Origin: Pigmentiphaga sp.
Lineage (GTDB): Bacteria > Pseudomonadota > Gammaproteobacteria > Burkholderiales > Burkholderiaceae_B
DNA: 64,000 nucleotides
Direction: 5' to 3'
NCBI GenBank assembly: GCA_023228945.1
Contig: JALOAI010000017.1
Location: 72,607-136,606, forward strand
Below, in pieces: positions 42,379 to 50,302 of this stretch. Under the pieces are notes generated by a model that did not search any database, was not told the DNA's origin, and saw only the letters and a list, made by a program, of their open reading frames with translations. Made by a program: the position numbers and the translations under genes. How positions within the stretch are numbered: the stretch's first letter is position 1; every line of letters starts with the position of its first letter.

Positions 42379-42742
42379 CCGTATCCTGGTACTGCTCGCC
42401 GCCATCAATATGATGCTGGCCGTCGCCGCCGGCGCCTTCGGCGCCCATGGCCTCAAAACGCGCGTGGACGCCGACCTGATCGCCGTCTGGAATACCGGCG
42501 TGCTCTATCACCTGGTACATGGTCTGGGCCTGCTCGCCCTCGCCTTGCTGCTGCCGCGCCTGGGGAGCTCGCTGATCGGTCTGGCGGGCTGGCTGATGCT
42601 GGCGGGCATCGTGTTGTTCTCGGGTAGCCTGTACACCCTGGTACTCACCGGCACCCGGGTGCTGGGAGCCATCACCCCGCTGGGCGGCGTCGCCTTCATC
42701 GCCGCCTGGGCCGTGGTGGCCTGGGCGGCGTGCCGTCAATGA
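42371..42742 (+). CDS. DUF423 membrane protein
   Basis: A 123-residue inner-membrane protein with four hydrophobic segments and the family start LLAAINMMLAVAAGAFGAHGLK, then HLVHGLGLLALALLL and ITPLGGVAFIAAWAVVAWAA. The function is unknown in the family. It overlaps ybeY by 8 nt and the MarR gene by 4 nt, so it is probably in one transcript with both. Confidence 0.88.
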   Translation: MTDRILVLLAAINMMLAVAAGAFGAHGLKTRVDADLIAVWNTGVLYHLVHGLGLLALALLLPRLGSSLIGLAGWLMLAGIVLFSGSLYTLVLTGTRVLGAITPLGGVAFIAAWAVVAWAACRQ

Positions 42743-43209
42743 ACGCGCGCGAGCCCCAGCCCGCCGACGCCATGGATGCTTTCCACCATCGCAACCTGCC
42801 TCACCTGCTGTTGTACGCCCGCGAGGCTTTAATGGCACATTTTCGGCCAGTGCTCAACGAGGCCGGCGTGACCGAACAGCAGTGGCGGGTGCTGCGCACC
42901 CTGAGCGAATCCGGGCCGATGGAGCCCAATCAGATCGCCCGCACCTGCCAGATCCTCAGCCCCAGCCTCACCCGCATGCTGGCCGGCATGGAAGCCAGCG
43001 GCCTGATCCGCCGCGAACGCCTGGACGCCGATCAGCGGCGGCAAGAGATCTCTCTCACTCGCAAAAGCGAGACTCTCATCGCCCGCATGCGCCCGGCCGT
43101 AGACGAAAAATACCGCCAACTGGAAGCAACCATCGGCCGCGATCTGCTCGAACGCCTGTACCGTGATCTCGATCAGGCCACCGAACTGGTGCGCCACGTT
43201 CCCAAGTAA
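42739..43209 (+). CDS. MarR family regulator, HpaR-like
   Basis: A 156-residue MarR-type regulator. The wHTH region is AGVTEQQWRVLRTLSESGPMEPNQIARTCQILSPSLTRMLAGMEASGLIRRERLDADQRRQEISLTRKS, close to the HpaR subgroup that controls homoprotocatechuate genes. No hpa gene is in the window. The ATG at 42739 overlaps the DUF423 stop (ATGA). Confidence 0.88.
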   Translation: MNAREPQPADAMDAFHHRNLPHLLLYAREALMAHFRPVLNEAGVTEQQWRVLRTLSESGPMEPNQIARTCQILSPSLTRMLAGMEASGLIRRERLDADQRRQEISLTRKSETLIARMRPAVDEKYRQLEATIGRDLLERLYRDLDQATELVRHVPK

Positions 43210-43254
43210 AACCCCACCAGGATCAAGACGCCGCCGACCCCGCCCAGCGCTCGG

Positions 43255-44232
43255 CTAGGGCTTGACCCCGGCGGTCTGGATCACCTGTTCCCATTTGGTG
43301 GTTTCGTCTTGGATGTACTTGGTGTATTCGGCCGGCGTCATGGACACCAGCTCGACGCCCATGGCCTGGGCCCTCTCCTGCAACTCGGGCTCTTTCATCA
43401 CCTCGGCGAACGCATCGTGCAGCTTATCGAGGATGGGCTGCGGCGTTTTGGCCGGCGCCACCATGCCGAACCAGCCCACCGAGACGTAGTCGTCGACGCC
43501 GGCTTCGAGCATGGTGGGGACTTCGGGAAGACCGGCGATCCGGCGTTCGCTGGTGACGGCCAGCACCTTGGCCCGATCACCCTCCAGCATCGGCAAGGCC
43601 GATGGAATATCCACCACCGCCACGTCCACCTGACCACCCGCCGTGGCGACCGCCGCCGGACCGCTGCCCTTGTAGGCGATCGAATCGATATCGATATCCG
43701 CCAATTGGTTGAGCAGCTCGATCGACAGATGCATGGCCGAGCCGTTGCCGCCGTGGGCGCCGGAGAACTTCTCGCCTTTTTTGGCGGCTTCGATGAGTTC
43801 GCCGATGGAATTGGCCGGCAGATCCTTGCGCGCCACCCACACGAAGGGGATTTGCGTGAGCAGCGTGAACGGCGCCAGCTCCTGCAATGGATGAAAGTTG
43901 CGTTCGGGATAGAAGATGGCATTGATCGCCATCGCGCCGGCGGCTCCCACGCCGATGGTGTAGCCGTCCGGCTCGGCCTGCGCCAAGGCGGACATGCCGA
44001 TGTGGCCGCCGGCGCCGGGGCGATTATCGATGATCAGTTGCTGACCGAGCTTGTCGCCCACTTTGGGGGCGAGCAGGCGGATCACGGTGTCGGCGGAGCC
44101 GCCCGGCGGAAAAGTCACGATGACACGGATCGGTTTATCCGGATAGGTCGCGGCGCCATCCTGGGCCAAGGCTGCCCCTGAAGCCAGGGCCGCCAGGGTC
44201 AGGCCGGCCAGCGCCGAAGCGATGTATTTCAT
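43255..44232 (-). CDS. Bug family receptor
   Basis: A 325-residue periplasmic receptor with signal peptide ending SGAALAQ, then YPDKPIRVIVTFPPGGSADTVIR, LIIDNRPGAGGHIG and PDGYTIGVG. GAGGAG lies 7 nt before the ATG at 44232. It is divergent from the IlvD/Edd dehydratase across 311 nt that hold a pair of operators, so both may answer to the same regulator. Confidence 0.92.
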   Translation of the reverse strand: MKYIASALAGLTLAALASGAALAQDGAATYPDKPIRVIVTFPPGGSADTVIRLLAPKVGDKLGQQLIIDNRPGAGGHIGMSALAQAEPDGYTIGVGAAGAMAINAIFYPERNFHPLQELAPFTLLTQIPFVWVARKDLPANSIGELIEAAKKGEKFSGAHGGNGSAMHLSIELLNQLADIDIDSIAYKGSGPAAVATAGGQVDVAVVDIPSALPMLEGDRAKVLAVTSERRIAGLPEVPTMLEAGVDDYVSVGWFGMVAPAKTPQPILDKLHDAFAEVMKEPELQERAQAMGVELVSMTPAEYTKYIQDETTKWEQVIQTAGVKP

Positions 44233-44348
44233 GAAGTCGTCTCCTCGTTTCTTGGACATTTCTGGTGACGCCCACGCCGAAGCCTGCCTCGCAGCCCTGG
44301 ACCGCCGCGTCCCGAAGCATATTAGCTCGCATGCCGTCTCTTGACCAC

Positions 44349-44382
44349 GGGTCCAAGCGTATGTGTGGGTCCAAGCGTATGT
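44349..44382. repeat. Two tandem 16-bp direct repeats
   Basis: GGGTCCAAGCGTATGT occurs at 44349-44364 and 44367-44382, an 18-bp period, upstream of the divergent Bug gene. Confidence 0.85.
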
Positions 44383-44448
44383 CTCGTCGTTTACAGCGAG
44401 CTGAGTTCTTCACAATGGCAATGACTTCATTTCAGGGTTAATACTTAG

Positions 44449-44467
44449 TTTGAAATACGATTTCAAA
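44449..44467. promoter_or_regulatory. 19-bp perfect inverted repeat, operator 1
   Basis: TTTGAAATACGATTTCAAA, arms of 8 bp. The pattern resembles IclR/KdgR-type operators. It lies 77 nt before the dehydratase ATG in a locally AT-rich stretch, where -35 and -10 elements would be expected. Confidence 0.65.
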
Positions 44468-44473
44468 AAATAA

Positions 44474-44492
44474 TTTAAAATATGATTCCAAA
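44474..44492. promoter_or_regulatory. 19-bp operator 2, imperfect copy
   Basis: TTTAAAATATGATTCCAAA matches operator 1 at 16 of 19 positions and starts 25 bp downstream of it, 51 nt before the dehydratase ATG. The 25-bp offset puts the two sites on nearly opposite or adjacent helix faces depending on DNA twist. Confidence 0.6.
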
Positions 44493-44543
44493 ATAATTCG
44501 TTCGCGGTGTCGTTCCGCGAGGCAGCTCAGTTCAGGAGTTCCC

Positions 44544-46226
44544 ATGGCCCGGCCATTGCGCAGCAACTTTCCTCGCGGTTCCTATCTTTGGGCGGTACGC
44601 AACGCCCAATGGCAAGCCCTCGGCATCCCCGAAGAAGACTGCGAGAAACCGAAAATCGCCATCGTCAACAGTTCCTCGGAGCTCGCCAGCTGCTTCAGCC
44701 ACCTCGACGGCGTCGCGGCGGTGCTCAAGGCCGCCATCCGCGCGGCTGGCGCCGTGCCCTTCGAGATCCGCACGTCGGCGCCGTCGGACTTCATTACCGG
44801 CGCCGGCGGCCGCGGCGCCTATATGCTTGCCACCCGCGACCTGATCACCAACGATATCGAGGTGGCCGTCGAGGGCGCCCAGCTCGACGGTATGGTGTGC
44901 CTGGCTTCCTGCGACAAGACCGTGCCCGGACAACTGATGGCGGCGGCGCGCCTGAACGTGCCCACCCTGGTGGTGGCCTGTGGCTACCAGCCCAGCGGCG
45001 AATACCGTGGCCGCCACGTCGACATCGAAGATGTCTTCATCCAGTCCATGCACGCCGTCACCGGCTCCGTTCCGGTCGACGACGTGATCGGCATGAGCCG
45101 CGAAGCCATTCGCGGCCCCGGCGTGTGCTCGGGCATGGGTACCGCCAATTCCATGCACATCGTGTGCGAAGCGCTGGGCATGGCCTTGCCCGGCAGCACG
45201 CCGATTGCGGCCAACAGCGAGCGCATGATGGCCTTTGTCCGCGAAGCGGGCGCGCGCATCGTGCAAATGATCTGGGACGACCTCAAACCGCGCGACATTC
45301 TCACGCCGGGCGCCTTCGCCAACGCCGTGCGTGCCATGCTGGCGGTGGGCGGCTCGGTCAACAGCATCAAGCATCTGCAGGCAGTGGCCACCGAAGGCGA
45401 GTGCGCGGTGGATGTCTACAGGCTGTTCGAGGAATGCGCCAGCCAGACGCCGGTGCTGAGCGCGGTGCGGCCGGTGGGCGACGGCACCATCGAAGACTTC
45501 GAAGCCGCCGGCGGCGCCGCCGCCGTGCTCAAACAACTCGAAAGCCGCCTCGATACCGGCGTGATGACCGTGACCGGCCGCACACTGGCCGAGAATCTGG
45601 CCGGCCAGACGGTGGCGGACGACGATGTGATCCGGCCGCTCGATCGCCCCGTCGCCGACAGCCCCGCCATCATCGTGCTGCGCGGCAACCTCGCGCCGGA
45701 CACCGGCATCGTCAAGGCGGGCATCATCGAACGCAAGTCGCGCCGCTTCACCGGCCCCGCCATTTGCTTCGACACCTCGGATGCGGCGCTGCAGGCGCTG
45801 CGCGATGGCGCCATCCGGCCCGGCCACGTCATCGTGATGCGCGGCGCCGGCGTACGCGGCGGCCCCGCCATGGGTGGCGGAGCTTCGCGCGTGGTGTTCG
45901 GCATCGACGGCGCCGGCCTGGGCGATCAAGTTGCCATGCTGACCGACGGCCACCTTTCGGGCCTGGTGTGCAAAGGCCTGGTCGTCGCCGAAGTATCGCC
46001 CGAGGCAGCCACGGGCGGCCCGTTGGCCCTGGTACGCGATGACGACACCATCACCATCGATCTCGACACCCGCGACCTCCATTTGCACGTCGAAGACCAT
46101 GAGCTGGCGGCGCGCCGCGCCGCGTGGCAAGCCGCGCCGCCCATGTTCGATCGCGGCTGGCTGAAACTCTATCGCGCCAATGTCGGCGACACCGGTAGCG
46201 GCGTCACCTTGGTGCGCCCCGACTGA
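44544..46226 (+). CDS. IlvD/Edd family dehydratase
   Basis: A 560-residue Fe-S dehydratase of the dihydroxy-acid / sugar-acid dehydratase family. Key parts are SSELASCFSHLDG, SCDKTVPGQLMAAARLNVP (cluster Cys and Mg-binding region), GPGVCSGMGTANSMHIVCEALGMALPGSTPIAA, GGSVNSIKHLQAVA and LTDGHLSGLVCKG. AGGAG lies 6 nt before the ATG. Neighbouring Bug genes and an IclR regulator, rather than isoleucine/valine genes, point to sugar-acid or related hydroxy-acid catabolism, not amino-acid synthesis. Confidence 0.9.
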   Translation: MARPLRSNFPRGSYLWAVRNAQWQALGIPEEDCEKPKIAIVNSSSELASCFSHLDGVAAVLKAAIRAAGAVPFEIRTSAPSDFITGAGGRGAYMLATRDLITNDIEVAVEGAQLDGMVCLASCDKTVPGQLMAAARLNVPTLVVACGYQPSGEYRGRHVDIEDVFIQSMHAVTGSVPVDDVIGMSREAIRGPGVCSGMGTANSMHIVCEALGMALPGSTPIAANSERMMAFVREAGARIVQMIWDDLKPRDILTPGAFANAVRAMLAVGGSVNSIKHLQAVATEGECAVDVYRLFEECASQTPVLSAVRPVGDGTIEDFEAAGGAAAVLKQLESRLDTGVMTVTGRTLAENLAGQTVADDDVIRPLDRPVADSPAIIVLRGNLAPDTGIVKAGIIERKSRRFTGPAICFDTSDAALQALRDGAIRPGHVIVMRGAGVRGGPAMGGGASRVVFGIDGAGLGDQVAMLTDGHLSGLVCKGLVVAEVSPEAATGGPLALVRDDDTITIDLDTRDLHLHVEDHELAARRAAWQAAPPMFDRGWLKLYRANVGDTGSGVTLVRPD

Positions 46227-46260
46227 GCCCGCTCTCCCATTTTTCTCCAGGAGTCCCTGT

Positions 46261-47235
46261 ATGCAAACCGCAATGAAGACGCTCGCCGCCGGCATCCTCG
46301 GCTTTTCGCTGGCCATGCCGGCTCTGGCCGCCAACGCCGATGACTTCCCCACCCGGCCGATCCAGCTCATCGTGCCCAACTCCCCGGGCGGCGCGGTGGA
46401 TATTCTCGCCCGCCTGCTGTCGGTCAATCTCGAGAAAGAGCTGGGCCAGACCGTCATCATCGACTACAAGCCGGGTGCCGGCACCGTGGTCGGTACCGAC
46501 TACGTAGCTCGTGCCAAGCCCGACGGCTATACGCTGGGCATGGTGGTCACCTCGCACGTGATCAACCCCAGCCTGCGCCCGAACATGCCTTACGACACCG
46601 AGAAAGACCTGACCGGCGTGTCGCTGCTGGCCTCCTCGCAGATCGTGATCACGGCTTCGCCCAAGCTCGGCGTTACCACGCTGCAGGAAGTCATCGACAT
46701 GGCCAGGAAAGACCCTCAGGCCATCACGTATGCGTCGCCGGGAAGCGGCAGCTCCATGCATTTGTCGGGTGAATTGCTCAAGAACATGACGGGTATCGAG
46801 ATGCTGCACGTGCCCTTCAAGGGCAGCGGCCCCGCCTACCCTGAAGTCATGTCCGGCCGGGTATCCCTCTTGATCGATCCCCTGTTCTCGTCGATGCCGC
46901 ACATCCAGGGCGGCAACCTGGTGGCCCTGGCGGTTACCGGCGCCGAGCGTTCCGCCGCGGCCCCCGAGGTGATCTCGGTGTCGGAGGTCGTGCCCGGCTT
47001 CCGTGTTGAAAGCGTATTCGGCGTCGTGGCGCCCGCCGCCACGCCAAAGCCCATCGTGGAGAAGCTGAGCAAGGTGTTCGCCAAGGTTCTGCACATGCCC
47101 GAGGTGACCAAGCGCCTCAACGAAATCGGCATGGAACCCATCGGCAACACTCCGGATGAGTTCAATGCCTATATCCACGAAGAAATCCGCAAATGGGATC
47201 CGATCGTCAAGGCTTCGGGCGCCGTGCTCGATTGA
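46261..47235 (+). CDS. Bug family receptor downstream of dehydratase
   Basis: A 324-residue periplasmic receptor. The signal peptide ends MPALAAN, followed by FPTRPIQLIVPNSPGGAVDILARLL, VIIDYKPGAGTVVG and PDGYTLGMVV. It lies 34 nt after the dehydratase gene, so it likely binds the dehydratase substrate or a related acid. Confidence 0.92.
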   Translation: MQTAMKTLAAGILGFSLAMPALAANADDFPTRPIQLIVPNSPGGAVDILARLLSVNLEKELGQTVIIDYKPGAGTVVGTDYVARAKPDGYTLGMVVTSHVINPSLRPNMPYDTEKDLTGVSLLASSQIVITASPKLGVTTLQEVIDMARKDPQAITYASPGSGSSMHLSGELLKNMTGIEMLHVPFKGSGPAYPEVMSGRVSLLIDPLFSSMPHIQGGNLVALAVTGAERSAAAPEVISVSEVVPGFRVESVFGVVAPAATPKPIVEKLSKVFAKVLHMPEVTKRLNEIGMEPIGNTPDEFNAYIHEEIRKWDPIVKASGAVLD

Positions 47236-47401
47236 TCGGCTGCGGCCGCCCGCCTTCGGCTTTCTCATGATCGGCCGGCCTCCCGCCCCGGCTCCGCTGG
47301 ACTCCGGCGAGCCGGGCCGGGCAAAATGCCGGTCATCAAGCGGGTCCGGACGGTACCGGTAGTATCATACGGCCCGCCCCACTTTACACAAGGAAGGCGT
47401 C

Positions 47402-48202
47402 ATGCCGCCACGCACCGCTCCCGCCGCCGCGTCGGCGGGTACCGTATCCGCACTCGAGCGGGGGATCGCCGTGCTGCGCTGCTTCGACGAGAACGTCGCC
47501 AGCCTCAGCAATGCCGAGTTGTCGCAGCGCACGGCCATCCCCAAGCCCACGGTCACCCGCCTGGCCGCGACCCTGGTCGGGCTCGGCCTGCTGCGCCAGG
47601 ATCCCGCCACCGAGCGTTTTTCGCTAGCCGCCGGCGTGGTCTCGCTCTCCCGGGCTTTTCTGGCACATATCGACGTGCGCGAGGTGGCCCGTCCGCACAT
47701 GGCCGAACTCGCCCGCGAACTCGGCGGCTCCAGTTATCTCGCGGTACGCGATGGCTTCGATATGGTGCTGATCGAAATCGCCCGCTCGCGCGAGGCCGCC
47801 CTGCGCTCCCATCACGAGATCGGCACCCGCATACCGCTCGCCACCTCGGCTCTTGGCCGCGCCTATCTCTCGGGCCTGGCGCAGAGCCATCCTCAACGGC
47901 ACCGGCAACTGCTGGCCGATCTACAGCGCCACCACGGCGACGCGGCCTGGCCCCGCCTGGCTGCCAAGCTGCATCAGGCGCGTCAGACGCTGGGCGAACA
48001 TGGCTATACGCTGTCGCTGGGCGACGTGACCCCGGAGATCCACTCGGTGGCGGTGCCCTTGCCCACCGCCGACGGCGAGCCGATGGCCCTGAACTTTGGC
48101 GGGCTGTCGTATACCTGCACCGAGGATTATCTGCGCCACACCGTGGCACCGGCGCTCAAAGCCGCGGCGCGGGCGGTGTCGCGCGACATCGGCGCCGCCT
48201 GA
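47402..48202 (+). CDS. IclR family transcriptional regulator
   Basis: A 266-residue IclR-type regulator: N-terminal HTH (SALERGIAVLRCFDENVASLSNAELSQRTAIPKPTVTRLAATLVGLGLLRQ) and effector domain (DVREVARPHMAELARELGGSSYLAVRDGFDMVLIEI, EIGTRIPLATSALGRAYL). It lies 166 nt downstream of the Bug gene on the same strand. It is the best candidate to bind the 19-bp operators at 44449-44492. Confidence 0.9.
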   Translation: MPPRTAPAAASAGTVSALERGIAVLRCFDENVASLSNAELSQRTAIPKPTVTRLAATLVGLGLLRQDPATERFSLAAGVVSLSRAFLAHIDVREVARPHMAELARELGGSSYLAVRDGFDMVLIEIARSREAALRSHHEIGTRIPLATSALGRAYLSGLAQSHPQRHRQLLADLQRHHGDAAWPRLAAKLHQARQTLGEHGYTLSLGDVTPEIHSVAVPLPTADGEPMALNFGGLSYTCTEDYLRHTVAPALKAAARAVSRDIGAA

Positions 48203-48224
48203 AACAGACTCCTTCGGGCAGTCG

Positions 48225-49502
48225 TCATAGCGCGGCGCGCGAGCCTCCAGCGACGGGGGACGCGCCGACCGTATTCCACTCCACGGCCAGCGGCGTGGCG
48301 CCCACGTCGGCCACCGCCTCCTGCAAACGCAACAAAAAACGCTTCTGCACCGCGGTTGGCCGCCAATTGTGCCGAACCGTCAATCCGATGGTATGGCGGC
48401 GGGCCTGCAGGGGCTCGCCAATGCGTGCCAATAGGCCGCTGCGGATCTGCAGGGCCACCTGGCCGGGCGTGGCCAGGGTAAGCAACTGGCTGGACGTCAG
48501 CAGGCGCCCGACGATCATGATCGAACCACACTCCACCGGAGCGGCCGGCCGGCGGCCACTGGCAAACAAACGCTCCCATTCGGAACGCAGCGGCGAGCTG
48601 TCGGGGCCGATGATCCACGGATAGGTCGCGAGCGTCTCCAGCGAAGGTGCCGGTACGCCCGCCAGCGGATGCTGCCGCCCGGCGACAATCACCAGCGATT
48701 CGTAGTACAGCGCGGTCTTGACGAGATCCGGACTCTCATGCGGCGGTAGCTCGCCCACGATCAGATCGATCAGGCCATCGCGCAGCAGCTCGACGAGCTC
48801 GCCCCAGCTTCCCTCGAACACCTGGATACTGGCCGAAGGCTCGCCCGCCACCATCCGCGCCATGGCTTCCGGCACCAGGGAGGGCCGGGCCAGCGGTGTG
48901 GTCCCCAGCGTAATGGCGTTGCGGGAGGTGTCGATGCCGAGTTCGAAGAAGGCGGCCTCGATTTCGTGGCAGGCGAGCCGGCAGCTGCGCGCAAACCGCT
49001 TGCCCAGGAAATTGATGCTCACCCCTCGCCCGCGCCGCTCGACCAGCCGCCGCTCCAGGTTTTCTTCGAGATCGCGAACCGCCCGGTGCACGGCCGTTTG
49101 CGACAACCCGACCGCTTGCGCCGCAGAGCCGAAACCGCCCGCGTCGGCCAAGGCCAGGAAGGCGCGCAACTGCGTCATGCTCAGGCGCCGATCCGGCTGG
49201 AATTCGGGCGGCAGCTTGAGCCATTGGATACCGACATCCAGGTGTTCGAATGCGACCCGCACGCGCTCGGCCAGCACCCGGCCGGCCGCCGTGGGCGCCA
49301 TGCCGTGCGGCAGGCGCTCGAACAGGCTCTGGCCCAACAGGGCTTCCAGCTTGACGATACCTTGGGTCAGGGCGGGCTGCGAATAACTCAACGCTTCGGC
49401 CGCGCCGCTGATACTGCCGAGATCACAGACCGCGAGCAAGCCGCGCAAGTGACGCAGATTGAGATCGAATGGACTCAGAACACCTTCTCCGTGCGGGGGC
49501 AT
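48225..49502 (-). CDS. LysR-type regulator with two HTH domains
   Basis: A 425-residue protein, about 120 longer than a normal LysR. Two LysR HTH domains lie in tandem: the first at about residues 15-80 (NLRHLRGLLAVCDLGSISGAAEALSYSQPALTQGIVKLEALLG), the second at about residues 108-175 (MTQLRAFLALADAGGFGSAAQAVGLSQTAVHRAVRDLEENL). A single effector domain follows (ITLGTTPLARPSLVPEAMARMV, ELPPHESPDLVKTALYYESLVIVAG). It is the last gene of the Rieske-reductase-Bug-SDR operon, starting 3 nt after the SDR stop, and is convergent with the IclR gene. Confidence 0.9.
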   Translation of the reverse strand: MPPHGEGVLSPFDLNLRHLRGLLAVCDLGSISGAAEALSYSQPALTQGIVKLEALLGQSLFERLPHGMAPTAAGRVLAERVRVAFEHLDVGIQWLKLPPEFQPDRRLSMTQLRAFLALADAGGFGSAAQAVGLSQTAVHRAVRDLEENLERRLVERRGRGVSINFLGKRFARSCRLACHEIEAAFFELGIDTSRNAITLGTTPLARPSLVPEAMARMVAGEPSASIQVFEGSWGELVELLRDGLIDLIVGELPPHESPDLVKTALYYESLVIVAGRQHPLAGVPAPSLETLATYPWIIGPDSSPLRSEWERLFASGRRPAAPVECGSIMIVGRLLTSSQLLTLATPGQVALQIRSGLLARIGEPLQARRHTIGLTVRHNWRPTAVQKRFLLRLQEAVADVGATPLAVEWNTVGASPVAGGSRAAL

Positions 49503-49505
49503 CGT

Positions 49506-50294
49506 TTACCTCATCAACAGCCCCCCGTTCAAATCCAGTGTGGCGCCCACGAAGAAACCGCCCTGCCCGGATGCCAGTAACGCGACCGCCGAAGCGATCT
49601 CGGAGGCTTGGGCAAAGCGGCCGATCGGCACCAGCGACTCCATGCGTTCGATCTGGGCTTCCGTCAGGCGGCCACGGGCGGTGTCGATGGGACCAGGAGA
49701 AACGGCGTTGACCGTTACCCCGGTGCCGGCCATCAGCTGCGCAAAGTACTTGGACAGCATGATGGCGCCCGCCTTGGCCGCAGCATAGTGGGGGGATGCT
49801 ACGGTACCACCATTCTGCCCCGCGAGCGACGTCACGTTGATGATGCGGCCATAGCCCTGTTCCTTCAGCAGTTCCGAGAACACCTGGCAGCTGAGAAACA
49901 CGCTGCGCATATTGATCGCCACGATGTCATCGAACTCCGCCTCCGAGATCTCCTGCACCGGCGTGCGCTTGCCATAGCCGGCATTGTTGACGACCACATC
50001 CACGCGCTGCCAGGCCTGCACGACGCGGTCCCGCACAGATTCGAAGTCGGCTTTGCGCCGCACGTCCAGGGCGATTCCCAGGGCCGTCTCGCCCGAGGCA
50101 TCGAGCTCCCGGGCCACCCCCGCCGCCGCCTCGGCATCCACATCCGTCACCGCCACCCGGGCTCCCGCACGGTGAAAGAGCGCGGCGATCTCCCGCCCCA
50201 CGCCCCGGCCGGCTCCCGTGACCAGCACGATCTGTCCATCAAAGCGGAAATTCACCTCCCCACCGGGGAGCGTTTGCGTCGTATTCATATTCAT
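49506..50294 (-). CDS. SDR family oxidoreductase
   Basis: A 262-residue FabG-like short-chain dehydrogenase: VTGAGRGVGREIAALF, VVNNAGYGKRTPV, SLAGQNGGTVASPHYAAAKAG (catalytic Ser, YxxxK) and VNAVSPGPIDTARG. GAGGA lies 5 nt before the ATG at 50294. In an operon with a two-component Rieske oxygenase it could act as a dihydrodiol or alcohol dehydrogenase for the oxygenase product. Confidence 0.9.
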   Translation of the reverse strand: MNMNTTQTLPGGEVNFRFDGQIVLVTGAGRGVGREIAALFHRAGARVAVTDVDAEAAAGVARELDASGETALGIALDVRRKADFESVRDRVVQAWQRVDVVVNNAGYGKRTPVQEISEAEFDDIVAINMRSVFLSCQVFSELLKEQGYGRIINVTSLAGQNGGTVASPHYAAAKAGAIMLSKYFAQLMAGTGVTVNAVSPGPIDTARGRLTEAQIERMESLVPIGRFAQASEIASAVALLASGQGGFFVGATLDLNGGLLMR

Positions 50295-50302
50295 GATTGT
50301 CC

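Noticed and set aside
44532..46460. A 642-codon minus-strand open frame opposite the IlvD/Edd dehydratase
   Set aside because: Mirror frame of a strongly supported gene, with low-complexity composition.
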